From: Cacajao melanocephalus
Lineage: Eukaryota; Chordata; Mammalia; Primates; Pitheciidae
Reading direction: 5' to 3'
Assembly (NCBI GenBank): GCA_963573385.1
Contig: CAUYLG010044634.1
Span: 1-64,000, forward strand
DNA: 64,000 bases
This document shows, one piece after another, positions 31,839 through 44,650 of the stretch (positions are counted from its first letter, which is position 1; every line of letters starts with the position of its first letter). The notes beneath the pieces were generated by a model. The model ran no database searches. It had not been told where the DNA came from and saw only the letters and a program-made list of their open reading frames with translations. Made by a program: the position numbers and the translations under genes.

Positions 31839-32750
31839 GGTTCACGTATTCTCTCTGGGTCTCCTATCAATGGGTAGGTGGGACTAGATGATTTCTAAGG
31901 TGCCATCCAGCTTCTTACAGGGATGGAGAGATATGTGAACTTGAGAACATCAATTAATAAGCAAGACCGTATGAGTCTGGATCCCCACGAGCAGGAAGTG
32001 TCATTGCAGAGCTTAAAGACGGGAACAAAATTCTGGCCAGCATTTAACAGAAACAGGATACTGGAGTTGAAGAAACAGAAGAAAGGAAGTGAGCAGCATT
32101 TATAGGCTTCATTCCACAAGAGCACATTTTGAAGACAAAAGTAGCAAAAGCAACCTGCCAAGTGGACAAATGGGATCCTTGGTAAGGAAGCTGGCAGGGC
32201 TGGGCACCAGTGGGAATTCATTTATGTCCTAGTGGAGCATACCCTCAGGGCCCTACCAGATGGGGTCCAGTCCTCTGCAGTGAAAGGGCAGGGAGGGGCA
32301 GAATACTTCATGGGGGTGGGGGTGGCAGGCCACCCTAACCTGCGCTACCGGGTATTCCCTAGGCTGGTCCCATGCTGCACAAGCACTCCTGGTTAGGATT
32401 TGGCTTCCCCCACAGGTTGCCTGTAAGATTCTTCGATGCTAATTCTGAGTTGGTGGGAAGCTGTCTCTGGGACTGGATAGCCTCTGGCACAGACAAGAGG
32501 GAGTCTTTGGACCCTCAGAGAAGAGGGCCAGCCCCAAGTGGACTTCTGTTTGATGGCATCTCTGCCATTGCCAACTTCTCTCTCACTGATGATTGCCATA
32601 GGTACAGACAAGAGGGCAGGACACCGGGCTAGGGAGCTTAACAAGCACAGAAGCTCTGGGCCCTGGGCTGGAGTATGGAAGCCCAACCAGGGGGCATTGC
32701 AATGTGAATAGAAAGAGACTAGCAAATAAGAAAGACCAGAAAGGTCAAAA
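31839..32750. other. Intron 2 unique sequence
   Basis: No recognised gene or repeat. Open frames up to 110 codons on both strands lack homology. Confidence 0.45.
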
Positions 32751-32758
32751 CAAGACAG

Positions 32759-33062
32759 GCCTCAGTGGCTCATGCCTGTAATCCCAACACTTTGGGAGGC
32801 CGAGTTGGGTGGATCACGAGGTCAGGAGTTCGAAACTAGCCTGGCCAATATGGTGAAACTCTGTCTCTGCTAAAAACACAAAAATTAGTTGGGTGTGGTG
32901 GTGTGCACCTGTAATCCCAGCTGCTCAGGAGGCTGAGGCAGGAGAAACGCTTGAACCTGTAAGGCAGAGGTTGCAGTGAGCCAAGATCACGCCACCGCGC
33001 TGCAGCCTAGGCGACAGAGCAAGACTCCATCTCAAACACACACACACACACACACACACACA
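32759..33062 (+). mobile_element. Alu with (CA)n tail, plus
   Basis: A complete Alu flanked by ACAAGACAGG-type duplications (32750-32759 and about 33060-33070). Its tail has become a (CA)n run of about 27 bases. Confidence 0.92.
33036..33062. repeat. (CA)n microsatellite in an Alu tail
   Basis: About 13 CA units at the 3' end of the Alu; probably polymorphic. Confidence 0.9.
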
Positions 33063-33292
33063 AGACAGGCCTAAGCTTCCCCAAGGCAGACCCAGGGGAT
33101 TTGGATGTCAGCCCTGGCTCACAAGTGAGGGTCAGACAGGCAACAGGAGTACAGCCTGTGCCACTCAAAACCCCTTGAAGTTCCTCATAATCACCAGGGA
33201 TGACGGGGAGGACACAGACCTACAGGCATTGAGTTAACTGGTCTGGGCTGGAGACTGGACACTGGATCTTTCAAAAATTCCTCAAGTGGTTC

Positions 33293-34105
<813 letters not shown>

Positions 34106-34109
34106 GTTC

Positions 34110-36019
34110 TAATGTAATTTGCTTCCAAAGGGTGAAAATCACTGGCCTACACAGCAGTTCTTAAAATATTTTTGGGGGAGAGGGAGGCAGAAAAGGTACA
34201 TAGGAAGCTTGTTCAGTTGCACATGGATATTGATAGAGAGTCTGCCCTCTCCATCAATATCTTAGTGAGGGGCTGATACCTGTATTTATTTTTATTTCTA
34301 TTTTTATTATGCCACATACCTGGTTTGCTTGTGAATGCCCATAGCTTTAAAAACCTGATTCTGATGATTTTCACCTGGCCCTAGAGAGACATTGGTGGGT
34401 GGAGCTCAAGAGCCTGTAAGAACATTCTTTACTCTGCAATACTTAAGATACGTATGAAAGAGACTAAATGCAACGTCTACTTAAGCAGAATAATAATATG
34501 AGACCCCTCAGCCAGACTAAATTTCTGGTCCTTCGTGAACACAGTTGGTGTCACTGGCTCTCCCTCCTCACTCCCTCTCCCCCTGCCACCCCATGGAGAT
34601 AACCTCCTTTCCGGAATGAGGTCTGTATTGTTAGGGAGCAGGTGGTCCTGGAACCTTCTGGAAACCCTGGTTCTGGGCCTGGGGAGGGCGGGGCCTGCAG
34701 GTGGTAGGGTGTGGGGGTGGCGGTGCCTGGGGCAGGGAGGAGGGTCAAGTGACCAGGCTGTGAGCAGGGGAGCCAGGCAGAGCCTGCCACAGCCTCTTTC
34801 AGAGGTGGGGGCCAGCGAGGCGTGGGCTGAAGAAGTGCTGGAGAGAAATCCCTGGAGACCAAGTACAATGGAGGCCCAGATGTTCTCAGAAAGGCCAGGC
34901 TTTCAACTGTTTTGTTTTTCTAGCCCTGGCTGCTACTGCTACCAAATCAACAAGCAGGGGAGTGGGGGCTGTGGGGCGGTGGTTATGTGCAGGGTTCAGA
35001 GCACTGCGATCTGTCTGACAAGAACAAAAAGATGCAACTTGATCTCTCCTTCTTTCTTGGCTAATCGCTCGGGTGAGATTTTCCTTGGGATTACTGTTCT
35101 ATTATAAACCCAGATACTTAAAGTGAATCAACCTTTCTCAGAGCATACTAAGTAGGTCAGCAGTGTCCATCATGGTGCCCAGCCTCTGCACGGGTGCCAC
35201 AGGCGGTGTGAATAATTAAATCCACCCAACCCCATCAGTGTTTCAGTAAGAGAGCATTTTCTCTCCCCAGGAGATTTTCAGGAACAAGAGAAAGTGGGAA
35301 GTCACACCATTTGGCTGCAGGAGCCACAACGTAAAGGAGAAATCCTGGTGTGGAGTGGAGGGGTCAGGGGCAGGAATTTCAGGACCCTGGCCAGGATCTA
35401 CTAATGGAGTCCAGGTAGAACGAGGCCACCACAACAGAGGCTTAATGTGAGGGCTGGGGCACAGGGAGAATTACGATCGTGCTTAGGGCATGGGTATAAC
35501 AAAGTGTCAGTTTAAGTGACACCAGCTGCCAAGGTGGCTTGGAGTTAGGGCTCTTAAATTCCTTACAACTAGGGCCTGACATGGACTGGGGCTCCTGAGG
35601 CAGCCTAAACCTGCAGAAATGGGAGATCTGGGGCGTTTCATTACACAGGAGCCTTTAGATCTTTTCTGGAGGCAGCTGCTCGTGTGGATGAGAAGCAGAA
35701 AAGATCAAGAGTTGCCCACCACCTTGCATAAAGACTTGTGCACAGAGCTCTTCATCAGCTTAAAGAGCTGATGGCTCTCAGGGGAAAAGCAGTCACTCTT
35801 GTCTAATGAGGCCCCAGCAGAAGACAATGTGAAAAATGAGACAAAGGAGGCCAGTCTGCCCTCTGCGAGGCTAGCAGACAGCATAGTGACAGTGTGGCAC
35901 CTGACCCTGCCCTAAAGGACTCCCCAAAACAGGGACAGTAACTAGGAAGGTGCATTTTTAGTGCAAGGCCTGAGCATACTACAGAATGGACCCCAGCATG
36001 GACTGGTGATGTCAATGTT
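34110..36019. other. Intron 2 sequence with a G-rich segment
   Basis: 34660-34760 is strongly G-rich on the plus strand, with several GGGG runs that could form a quadruplex. A 190-codon frame runs 34535-35107 (+); it has no recognised homology. Confidence 0.45.
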
Positions 36020-36705
36020 AAAAACTGTGGCCTCTCTTACGCTACTGCTGGGAGCATAAATTGTTACAACCAGCCTGGAAAACTATTTGACATTACCTAT
36101 TAAAGCTGAATATACGTGTACCCTATGGACCCTGCAATTCCATTCCTAGGAATATGTGCCCAACAAAATGTATACAGGCATGCTTGCTGAAGACATGTAC
36201 AAGAATATGTTCACAGCGACAATGTTTGTAATAGCCTCAAACAAGCAATGACCCAAATGCCCACTGAGAGAGATAGTTGCTATGTGGTATATTATGCAGT
36301 AGAATAGTATTAAGCAATGAAAGTGAATGAATTTATGAATTTTTGAGCAAAAGAAGCTAATGCAAATGTACATACTGCTTCATTTCATCTACACAGACAG
36401 ACAAAACCAAGCTGTGATAAATATACCAAAACCATTGACTTACACACTTTAGATACGTGAATTGTATGACATGTGAATTATATCTCAATGAAGCTGTTAT
36501 TTTAAAAAGCCCATTAGAAGTCAGGATAGTGGTTATCCCTGGTGGGGACCTGTGACTGGAGGAGCTTCTGGGTGCTGGTAAAATTTGGTGTCTTGACTTG
36601 GGAGCTGGTTACAAGCGTATTAAACTGTGGCAATTCTGTGTACTTCAAATTTCTGCACTTCTCTGTATATATGCTATACTTCAGTGAAAATGACAACAAT
36701 AACCA
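36020..36705 (+). mobile_element. Ancient L1 3' end
   Basis: CTACTGCTGGGAGCATAAATTG, CAATTCCATTCCTAGG, GGATAGTGGTTATCCCTGG and TATATGCTATACTTCAGTG follow the order of an L1ME-type 3' region. Confidence 0.7.
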
Positions 36706-37998
36706 CAGGCCTGCCCCCGCCCCCCGGCCCAGTGCATGAGGAGGGTGAGCTGGATATGTCACTCACTTCAGAAAGGTTCTGACTGTCACCAGGCAACCTG
36801 TAAGAACACCCTAAGTTTATGAGGATAGGCCTCCCCATTTCATAATCAAAACATCATTTGCAGGGTCTGGGGAAATTCTCAGAAGCAGGGAGGCTCTGCC
36901 TACCACCTCTCTTCCCTGGGCTTGGCTAGAGTGAGCAGGTGTAGCCCTGATGCCAGAGGGTTAGGCCAGGGAGCATCCTTGCCTCAGCACAGCTGGACAA
37001 TGGCTATTGTGACTCCACATAGCCCAGCCTTCCCAGGGTCTGGTCTGCAGCCCCTAGATTGGGAAGGGGGCATGTCCTCAAGGAGATCTTAAGGGCCATC
37101 TGCCTGAGGTGGGGCTGGCCCATCAAGCTGTGTCCCCAGGCCTGGGCTCTGCCTGCACACTTACAGGGCAGCTACTCTAGTTCCAGGTCAGTCCAGGCTC
37201 TGGGAAAGCAGAGGAAAATGGCCAGGCCTTGCCCTCAAGGAGCCCACAGTTCGATGTCCGGCGAGAGGCCAGCATGAGATAGAAAATCACAAGGAAGAGG
37301 GATGACAGCAATGACAGAGGTTTCTGGAGCACACGGGAAGGGTAAAAAAGCCCATTCATGGCTCTTTTTGCAGAATGTAGTCTCCTCCTAGTTTTTCTTC
37401 TGAACTTTTGTATTTGGCAGTCAGGAACTTACAGTAGCTCAGGTCCAGCTCAGTAACTGTTAAATATTGTCCAAGGTAACTCACTCTGAAAAGAGAACCC
37501 ACCACCAGCAATTTTCCAGTTGGTTTTTCAAAATAACAAACAAGCTAGGAGAGGTAATAGAAGCTGTCTCATCATCTAGAAGAGGCATATTTGTCTTTCA
37601 GTCTTTGGGGATATAATTCAGTTTATCATACATAAAGAACACCATCAGACCAACCCATTCCCTGACACAATAACAACCACCAGCTTATTCTCTTCTTCCT
37701 CTAGGTTTGTATTACATGACATAAAAATATAAAAATAAAATTGGTTCTCAGCCTGGGTACTTGGGTAAATGATATGATTAGCAAACAGGCCTAAATGCCT
37801 TCTTTTCTGTAGTTATGGAAATCTGTGACATGAAGCTGGAAATCCCTACTCTAGTTGCCATAGTGGCCCCTGACACACCCTTTTTCTGCCAGCAATACCC
37901 TGGGAGCACCTGGTTCACATGAGTCTAGTCTGGAGCAGCTTCAGAAGCAGAATGAAAGAGCCAAAGAGGAAGCCACCTTTGGCAAACAGGAGCATTAC
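36706..37998. other. 5' end of intron 2, unique
   Basis: No repeat of recognised family. Adjacent to the exon 2 donor, with no extra exon seen. Confidence 0.5.
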
Positions 37999-38263
37999 CT
38001 TGGTCCCATGGTAGAAGTCGTCCACGCACGTGGCATTCATGAAGGTCTGGTGGAAGTGGGTGCTGGTGTCGATGCCACCAGGGATCACCAGTTTTCCTGT
38101 GGCATCAATCACCTTGGCCCCGCCAGGGATCATAAGCTCGCGGCCCACCTGCTGGATGATGCCATTCTCAATGTAGACGTCAGCCTCGTGGGTACAGTCA
38201 TCATTTACCACCTTGCCTCCCTTGATGAGGATCCTAATGCTGGCTGAGTTGGCAAGCATGTTC
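37999..38263 (-). CDS. DPYSL5: DPYSL5 exon 2, first coding exon (residues 1-87)
   Basis: 265-nt exon. The acceptor is CTCACCTTCTTGTAG before 38263 and the donor AAG|GTAATG follows 37999. ATG is at 38259-38257, only four bases (GAAC) into the exon, with A at -3, a good initiation context. It encodes MLANSASIRILIKGGKVVND, then the ADVYIENG and VIDATGKLVIPGGIDTSTHFH segments, and ends at FYHGTK. The last joins AALVGG of exon 3 in phase 0. The PGGIDTSTHF motif corresponds to the enzyme motif PGGIDTHTH, whose two His bind metal. The first is Ser66 here and only His68 remains. The open frame reads on into the intron for 27 codons if unspliced. Confidence 0.96.
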
Positions 38264-38514
38264 CTACAAGAAGGTGAGCACAGTCAAGGTCAAAGTCCTT
38301 TCTCACTGTTTCCAGGGCCCCATCCCTCCTATCAGAGGCCAAACTCCATGGTCAGGGTAAGTGAGCAGAGAAGAGGACGTTTCCCCTACAGCCAGCAGGA
38401 GTCACAAGCCTCCCACTGGCTTCCCAGAGGGACTTACTAGGAATCAGGACACAGTGGCAGTAAGGGAGAAGCTGAGGCCTACAGAAACATCATTTTTTAC
38501 TTTCCCAAAAGGCT

Positions 38515-38700
38515 GTGAGTTCCAAAGCATTTTTACATCTACTATCTCATTTTATCCTCAAAGCAACCCAAGGAGTCACATTTTACAGATGAGAAAGCTG
38601 AAATTGCTAAGAAATTTATGGCTATCAAGCAGCCAAGTCGAACCCACATGTCTTATACAACCAATGTCTCCCTTACACTGCATGGTATCCTGAAAACACC
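38515..38700 (-). repeat. MIR fragment in intron 1 near exon 2, minus
   Basis: ATCTACTATCTCATTTTATCC and CATTTTACAGATGAGAAAGCTG. It lies about 250 bases upstream of the exon 2 acceptor. Confidence 0.65.
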
Positions 38701-38849
38701 AGCGCCTCCAGGGTGTGTCTCAGAGCTGAACTCTCCAAACCTCACAGCTGTTTAATTCATGACATTCCTCAGATGGATTCTACTTCCTTCACACTTCTAT
38801 GTTGGCTTCAAGAAGTCCACAACCAACACTTAGTTCCACAGCTGGTTGC

Positions 38850-38965
38850 ACATTAAGCTCACCTGGGTAGCTTTTGACAACTACCTATGCCCAAGCCCCA
38901 CCCCCAGAGATTCAGATTTATTTGGGCCAGATTGTGTCCCCAGCATCAACAGTTTTTAAAAGCTG
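38850..38965 (+). mobile_element. MER5A-like DNA transposon fragment (hAT-Charlie)
   Basis: GCACATTAAGCTCACCTGGG and CCCAAGCCCCACCCCCAGAG are MER5A landmarks in forward order. Confidence 0.65.
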
Positions 38966-40970
38966 GAGAACTCTTCCAAACATTTAAAGAAGAATTAATA
39001 CCAATTTCATCCAGAAAACAGAAGAGAAGGAAACCCTTCCAAATTCATTTTATGAAGCCAATATTAGCCTGATACCAAAAACCAAAGACGCTACAAAAAG
39101 AAAACTACAGAGCAATATCTCTCATTAATATTGGTATTAAAAAATTTTAACAAAATATTTGCAAATAGAATTCAGCAACACATAAAAAGAATTAGACACC
39201 ACATGAATGGGGTTTACTCAAAAAATGCAAGGCTGGTTCAATATTTGACAAACAATCAATGTAATCCACCATCTTAATAAGCTGAGGAAGAAAAATCACA
39301 AAATCATATCAGCTGATGCAGAAAAAGCATTTGACAAAATTCAACACCCATTCATGATGAAAACTCTCAGAAAAGTAGGGAGCGAGGGTAGCTTCCTCAA
39401 CTTGGTAAAGAACATCTACAAAAAACCTACAGCTACCATCAGATTTAATGGCGAATGGCTAAATGCTTCCCCTTACAATTCAGAACAAGGCAAGGATGTC
39501 TACTTTTGCCACTGCTAGTCAACATAGGTTATTCTAGCCAGCACTATAAGGAAACAAAATGAAAAAAATGGCATATAGATCAAAAAGGAAAAAACAAAAC
39601 TGTCCCTAGTTGCAGATGACATGATGATCCACATAAAAAAAATCCCAAGGAATCTACCAAAAAAAAATCTCCTAGAACAAATAAATCAGTTTAGCAAGGT
39701 CACAAGTTAAAAGAGCAATATACAAAAGGCTACTTTTTTCTATACACTAGCAATGAGCACATGGATACTCAGAAAAAGTGAAATAGACATAAATCTTAAG
39801 AAAACATGTATAGGCATAGACGACAAAAGCAAAGATAGACAAATGGGATTGCATCAAACTAAAAAGTTTCTATACAAAAAAGGAAACAATCAACAGTAAA
39901 GAGAAAACCTACGGAATGAGAGAAAATATTTGTTAACTATACATCTGACAAAAGGTTAATATCCAAAATAAATAATTGAAAGACCCTAACAGCAAGAAAA
40001 CAACTCAATTTAAAAATGGGCAAAAAACCTGAATAGACATTTCTCAGAAGACATACAAATGGCCAATAGATTTATCAAAAAATGTTCAATATCACTAATC
40101 ATCAGAGAAGCACAAGTCAAAACCACAATGAGATCATCACCTCACACCTGTCAGAATGACTATTTTCAAAAAATGAAAGATAGCAAGTGTTGGCAAGGAT
40201 GTGGAGAAAAGGGAACCATTGTACACTGTTGGTGGGAATGTAAATTAGTACATTATGGAAATCAGTATAGAGATTCCTTAAAAACTTAAAAATAGAACTA
40301 CCATATGATCCAGCAATCCCACTACTGGGTATATATCCAAGGGAAATGAAATCAGTATGTCAAAGAGATATCTGCATTTCCTTGTTTACTGCAGTATTAT
40401 TCACAATAGCCAATATATGGAATCAACCTAAGTGTCCATCAAAGGATGAATGGATGAAAAAAATGTATATATACACAATAGAATACTGCTCAGCCATTAA
40501 AAAAGGGGGAAGCCTTGTCGTGTGTAACGACTTGGATAAATCTGGAGAACATTAGGTTAAGTAAAATAAGCCAGGCACAGAAAGACAAATACCACATGCT
40601 CTCACTCCTCGATGGAACCAAAAAAAGTTGATCCATAGAAGTAGAGAGCAGAATGATGGTTACCAGTGCCTGGAGTGATTGGGGTAGAAGGGAGTTGGGG
40701 AAATGTTGGTCAAAGGATACAAAATTTCAGTTAGATAAGTTCAAGAGATCTATTGTACAACATGATGACTATAGTTAATAATAACATTGTATTCTTGAAA
40801 AATGCTTTGATGGTGGATATCAAGTGTTCTAACCTCTCATTATATGAGGTAATGCATATGTTAAATGACTGGAGTTAGTCATTCCACAATGCATATGTGC
40901 TTCAAAACATTATCTTGTACACAACAAATACATACAACTTTATCTGTCAATATAAAAAAAGAAAAAAACA
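38966..40970 (+). mobile_element. L1 3' half with an internal deletion
   Basis: 38966-39795 is the reverse-transcriptase part of ORF2. At about 39808 it jumps straight to the C-terminal part of ORF2 (from 39815). The C-terminal part includes a recognisable 77-codon frame at 40059-40289 with the FIKKCS and WQGCGEKGT-like motifs typical of L1. A 3' UTR and an A-rich end at about 40955-40970 follow. Numerous stops; inactive. Confidence 0.88.
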
Positions 40971-41460
40971 CATATAGGACTTGTTTGCTGAAAACTACAA
41001 AATGCCAGTGAAAGAAATCAAAGACAATCTAAGTAGTGGAGAAATATACCATGTTCACGGATTGGAAGACTCAACATAGTGTCAATTCTCCCCAAATTGA
41101 CATACATGTTTAATGCAATTCCTGTTAAAATCCCAGCAAAAATCTATTGTATATTATTTTCAAAATGTATGTGGATTGGCAAAGGAACTAGAACAGCTAA
41201 AGCAACTTTCACAAAGAAGAATAAAGTCAGAGGAATCAGTCTACTTGATTCCAAGACTTATTACATAGCTATAGTAATCAAGACTGCATGATCTTGACAG
41301 CTATGGTCAACTGATTTTTGACAAAGATGAAAAAGCAATTCAATGAAGGGAGGACAGTCTTTTCAATAAATAATGTTGGATACCCACAGGCCAAAAACCC
41401 AGCCTCAATTTAAACCTAAAATCTTATGTAAAAATTAACTCAAAATGGATCATGCATCAA
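40971..41460 (+). mobile_element. L1 ORF2 middle segment, displaced
   Basis: ACTTGTTTGCTGAAAACTAC through GATTGGAAGACTCAACATAG to CAACTGATTTTTGACAAAG is the ORF2 stretch missing from the preceding L1. It starts at the same ATAGG sequence where that L1 is broken. Confidence 0.75.
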
Positions 41461-41859
41461 GTAGCCGCATTTGACACCACTGACTATTCCTGCCTCTGCA
41501 GAGCTCCCTTCCCTTAGCATTTTAAATGTGGCCATGCAGTGAAGGGGGGCAAGGACCACAGAAGATCTTGGCCTCTGCTTTGGAAATCAGTGAGTCTTTG
41601 ATGAACTTTTATTGAAGACAAGTTTGTGGAAACTGCATATATGGCCATCAAGATCTCTGTGAGTAAAGAAAGCCTAGAAATGGCCCAAGGAGGATGACTG
41701 AGGGAAAATATCAATTTTAGAACTAATATTTTTCAGGAAATGAAGAAGGAGCCGAGAGAGATTAAAATTATAAGAGATCAAGGGACTATTTATGATGTGA
41801 GCTCTTGAAGGAGGTAGCATAAAATAATGGCGACCATCATTAACAGAAGTCCTCAACAA

Positions 41860-41990
41860 ACAAGGCCCTCACTTGTCAATTTACATGGCTTGCTTGATTA
41901 GATCCCTCCAACAGTTCTGTGGGGAAGGTATTATTATAACCACCTCACAGAAGAGGAAAGAGATACAGAGAGGTTAAGGTCAAAGGCTTG
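41860..41990 (-). repeat. MIR fragment, minus
   Basis: AAGGTATTATTATAACCACC followed by AGAAGAGGAAAGAGATACAG then GAGAGGTTAAGG. Confidence 0.55.
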
Positions 41991-42274
41991 TAGGAGGAGG
42001 AGATGTGCAGGTGCAGAAGAGACAGGCATACAAGTGAGTTTGCATTCTCTCTGCTCTGCAAAGCTGGGGGCTGAGAGCTCGTGCGAGTGGTACAGAGTGA
42101 GTGGATTTGAGGAGAGTGTGGAGATGTGGGGAAGCCACTGCAGGGACCTGAGAAGTGAAATGGGGTGCACATAGGAAACGGGGCCAGTGCTGAGGGCAGT
42201 TTAGATAGCCATAGTCATGATGAGTTGCTTAAAATTACAGCCAGGGGCTCACTTTGGTTAATATCCAAAATAAA

Positions 42275-42400
42275 TAAGAAATTATCTATAATAAGGATTT
42301 ATGTTTATAACATAAATTTTATAATTATAATTGTATAAATTGTTATATTTATAATATAAATTATTTATAATAAGGATTTATAATAATAATGATATGCAAC
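42275..42400. repeat. AT-rich low-complexity block with a repeated 15-mer
   Basis: Almost pure A and T. ATAATAAGGATTTAT occurs twice, about 80 bases apart, with locally self-complementary AT runs between. Confidence 0.8.
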
Positions 42401-42544
42401 TCTCTTGACCCTTAGGTATCTGAACAGAAAATACTTACATTTAGGCTTAGAAAATATAGGACAAACTGACCAACAGTATGCCATTGCAGTACGTCCCTAA
42501 GATCAAATAAAGCCCACTTTTATATGCAGCAAATTTCTCATTCT

Positions 42545-42755
42545 TCAGGTCCTAATTGTCCCCTCTTCTGAAAAGTTTTCTCTGACTCTCTTTGTGCCTG
42601 CAGTAGATCCATTGCCTTCATGGCACTAGATTCTCTCTCCACCTGTGGAGTAGGGTCCTCAAAGGCAGTCCTATCAGTCATCTTTTTCTCTGCCCACTCC
42701 TCATCCTCAGCATCCAGTACAGAATACTCGAAACTGGTGAATAAATGAAAGAGCT
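42545..42755 (+). repeat. Probable L2 3'-end fragment
   Basis: TCTTCTGAAAAGTTTTCTCTG through CAGCATCCAGTACAGAATAC to GTGAATAAATGAAAG follows the L2 3'-end order (CCTTCCCTGACC... CCAGCACCTAGAACAG... CAATAAATGAATGA). Confidence 0.5.
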
Positions 42756-43659
42756 CCATCTATTTGTTGAACTCTAACACAATCAAAATGGTTTAAAACA
42801 ATGAGTAGCAGATCAATTCCATACTTGTTTTCAGGGATATTTGGCAACTCTATGTCTAGGATAAGGCTCAATTTTCCTAACACAGCTAATTACAGTGAAT
42901 AGAACAAAGGAAGCAACATATTTTCTCTCATCCTCATCATTTAACTTTGTCTTGCCACCAGGCAAGTTTTGGGAAGGCTGTGTCCAGGATGAAAAGGCCT
43001 TGGGGAGCTATTAAAGGAGTACCTCTTGTAAGCACACATGTCAGATATTTGGAGATCATAGCTGTTCTCCTGGATACAGTTGGTTTATTTTTTGCCAAGT
43101 TGGCCAGGCTTGAGTGCATGGAATCTTAACAACAAACAAGAAAGCTTATACGGAGCCTCAACCACCAGGTTCTCCTGATGTAACGAAAGCATGGCCCTTG
43201 GGGGCTGGTGCCCGAGGGAGTGCTGGGAAACAAAGCAGGTGGCTGGGAGTGACAGTTGTGCTCCAGGAACATCTGCTCCCTGCAGGGTATCATTCTGACC
43301 TCTTGGGAGAAGACGGCCTGCTCCCCTAGAGTGGAAGGCTGCCAGGGCAGAGAGGCAGTGGGGAGGAGTTAGGCTGGAGAGACTAGGGAAGAGGAGACAG
43401 CCACAGCCACAAGCCTATTATCTGGAGCTGGGGTGAAGCTGAACATATTTCAAGGGATCTTTTGTCCTAAAATCTAAAAACTGGAGTTTTAATTTCAAAT
43501 GCAATAATAAGAAAATGGGTTTGATTCTTGGGTGGTGGACAGAGAAAGGAAGCCCAGAAGTCTGAGGGATGCCATCTCCCCCTCCCCACCCCTCTTATTA
43601 TAAAGCCAAGCCCAAGTGTGACTAGGAAAGGAGAGATCCAGGTTCTCAGTTTGCTTTAA
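42756..43659. other. Intron 1 unique sequence
   Basis: No recognised gene or repeat. Confidence 0.45.
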
Positions 43660-43671
43660 AAGAGAGAAATG

Positions 43672-43975
43672 GGCCAGGTGGGGTGGCTCACACCTGTAAT
43701 CCCAGCACTTTGGGAGGTCGAGGTAGGAGGATTGCTTGAGTCCAGGAGATCGAGACCAGCCTGGGCAACATGGCGAAACCCTGTTTCTAGAAAAAATGCA
43801 AAATTTAGCCAGTTGTGGTGGCATGTGCCTGTAGTCCCAGCTACTGGGGGGTGGGTAGAAGGATCACTTGAGCCCAGGAGGTCATGACTGCAGTGAGCAG
43901 AGATCACACTACTGCACTCTAGCCTGGGAGACACAGCAAGACTCTGTCAAAAAAAAAAAAAAAAAAAAAGAAAAG
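43672..43975 (+). mobile_element. Alu, full length, plus
   Basis: Flanked by a perfect 12-bp duplication AAGAGAGAAATG at 43660-43671 and 43976-43987, with an A tail of about 21 bases. Confidence 0.95.
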
Positions 43976-44063
43976 AAGAGAGAAATGATGGTGAGAGTAG
44001 AGGTTGCTGAAAGAAGACACAAACCCAATCCAATCCTCTGTGCAAATATATAATCTTCACCTT

Positions 44064-44195
44064 AATTTTTTTTTTTTTTGAGAAGGGGTCTCACTTTATT
44101 GCCCAGACTGTACTTGAACTCCTGGGCTCAAGTGATCCTCTAGCTTCAGCCTCTTGAGTAACTGAGACTACAGGTGCATGCCACCATGTCTGGCT
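44064..44195 (-). mobile_element. Single Alu monomer, minus
   Basis: A 132-bp monomer (T-run, GAGAAGGGGTCTCAC to CACCATGTCTGGC) with a perfect 13-bp duplication TAATCTTCACCTT at 44051-44063 and 44196-44208. It is an independent insertion, either a free left monomer or an internally deleted Alu. Confidence 0.88.
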
Positions 44196-44444
44196 TAATC
44201 TTCACCTTTTAAAGCAGCTTTAAGGTAAGAGGAAAAATAGGAATACTTATGCTGGAAAAATTGCTGCATAATTATTATGTCAATGTTGTAAATGACAAGA
44301 TGGGTTTGCTTACATGTTCGTAGCATATGCCTGGAGGTTGGAGAACCTGAAAGAGCAGTGTGATAAGTTTACTGAGAATTTCTATCCAAGCTTTGATGCT
44401 AGAATCAAAAGCCAAGGACATCGTCTTCAACAGAATAAGAGCTC

Positions 44445-44650
44445 TCAGTAAATAAACACCCTGCGCCTGGCACTTTACATGCATTCACACAGCAACCCCC
44501 ACAAAGTGGGAACAAGGCAGGAAGTATTAGCCCCACTTTAAGAGGAATAAACAGAGGTTTTGAAAATAACAAGCAGCCCATTAAAGGTCACATAACTCCA
44601 AGGGGAGGGATGGGCTTCAGATTTAGGTCTACCTGACTTAAGGGAAAGGC
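44445..44650 (-). repeat. MIR element, minus
   Basis: CGCCTGGCACTTTACATGC, TATTAGCCCCACTTTAAGAGG and AAAGGTCACATAACTCC then TCAGATTTAGGTC. Confidence 0.6.

Noticed and set aside
34535..35107. 190-codon plus-strand open frame as a gene
   Set aside because: No recognisable domain, no splice or promoter context, and GC-rich sequence gives long frames by chance. Kept only as a low-interest finding.
40059..40555. Open frames with protein-like composition
   Set aside because: They are remnants of the L1 ORF2 C-terminus, broken by stops; not a host gene.
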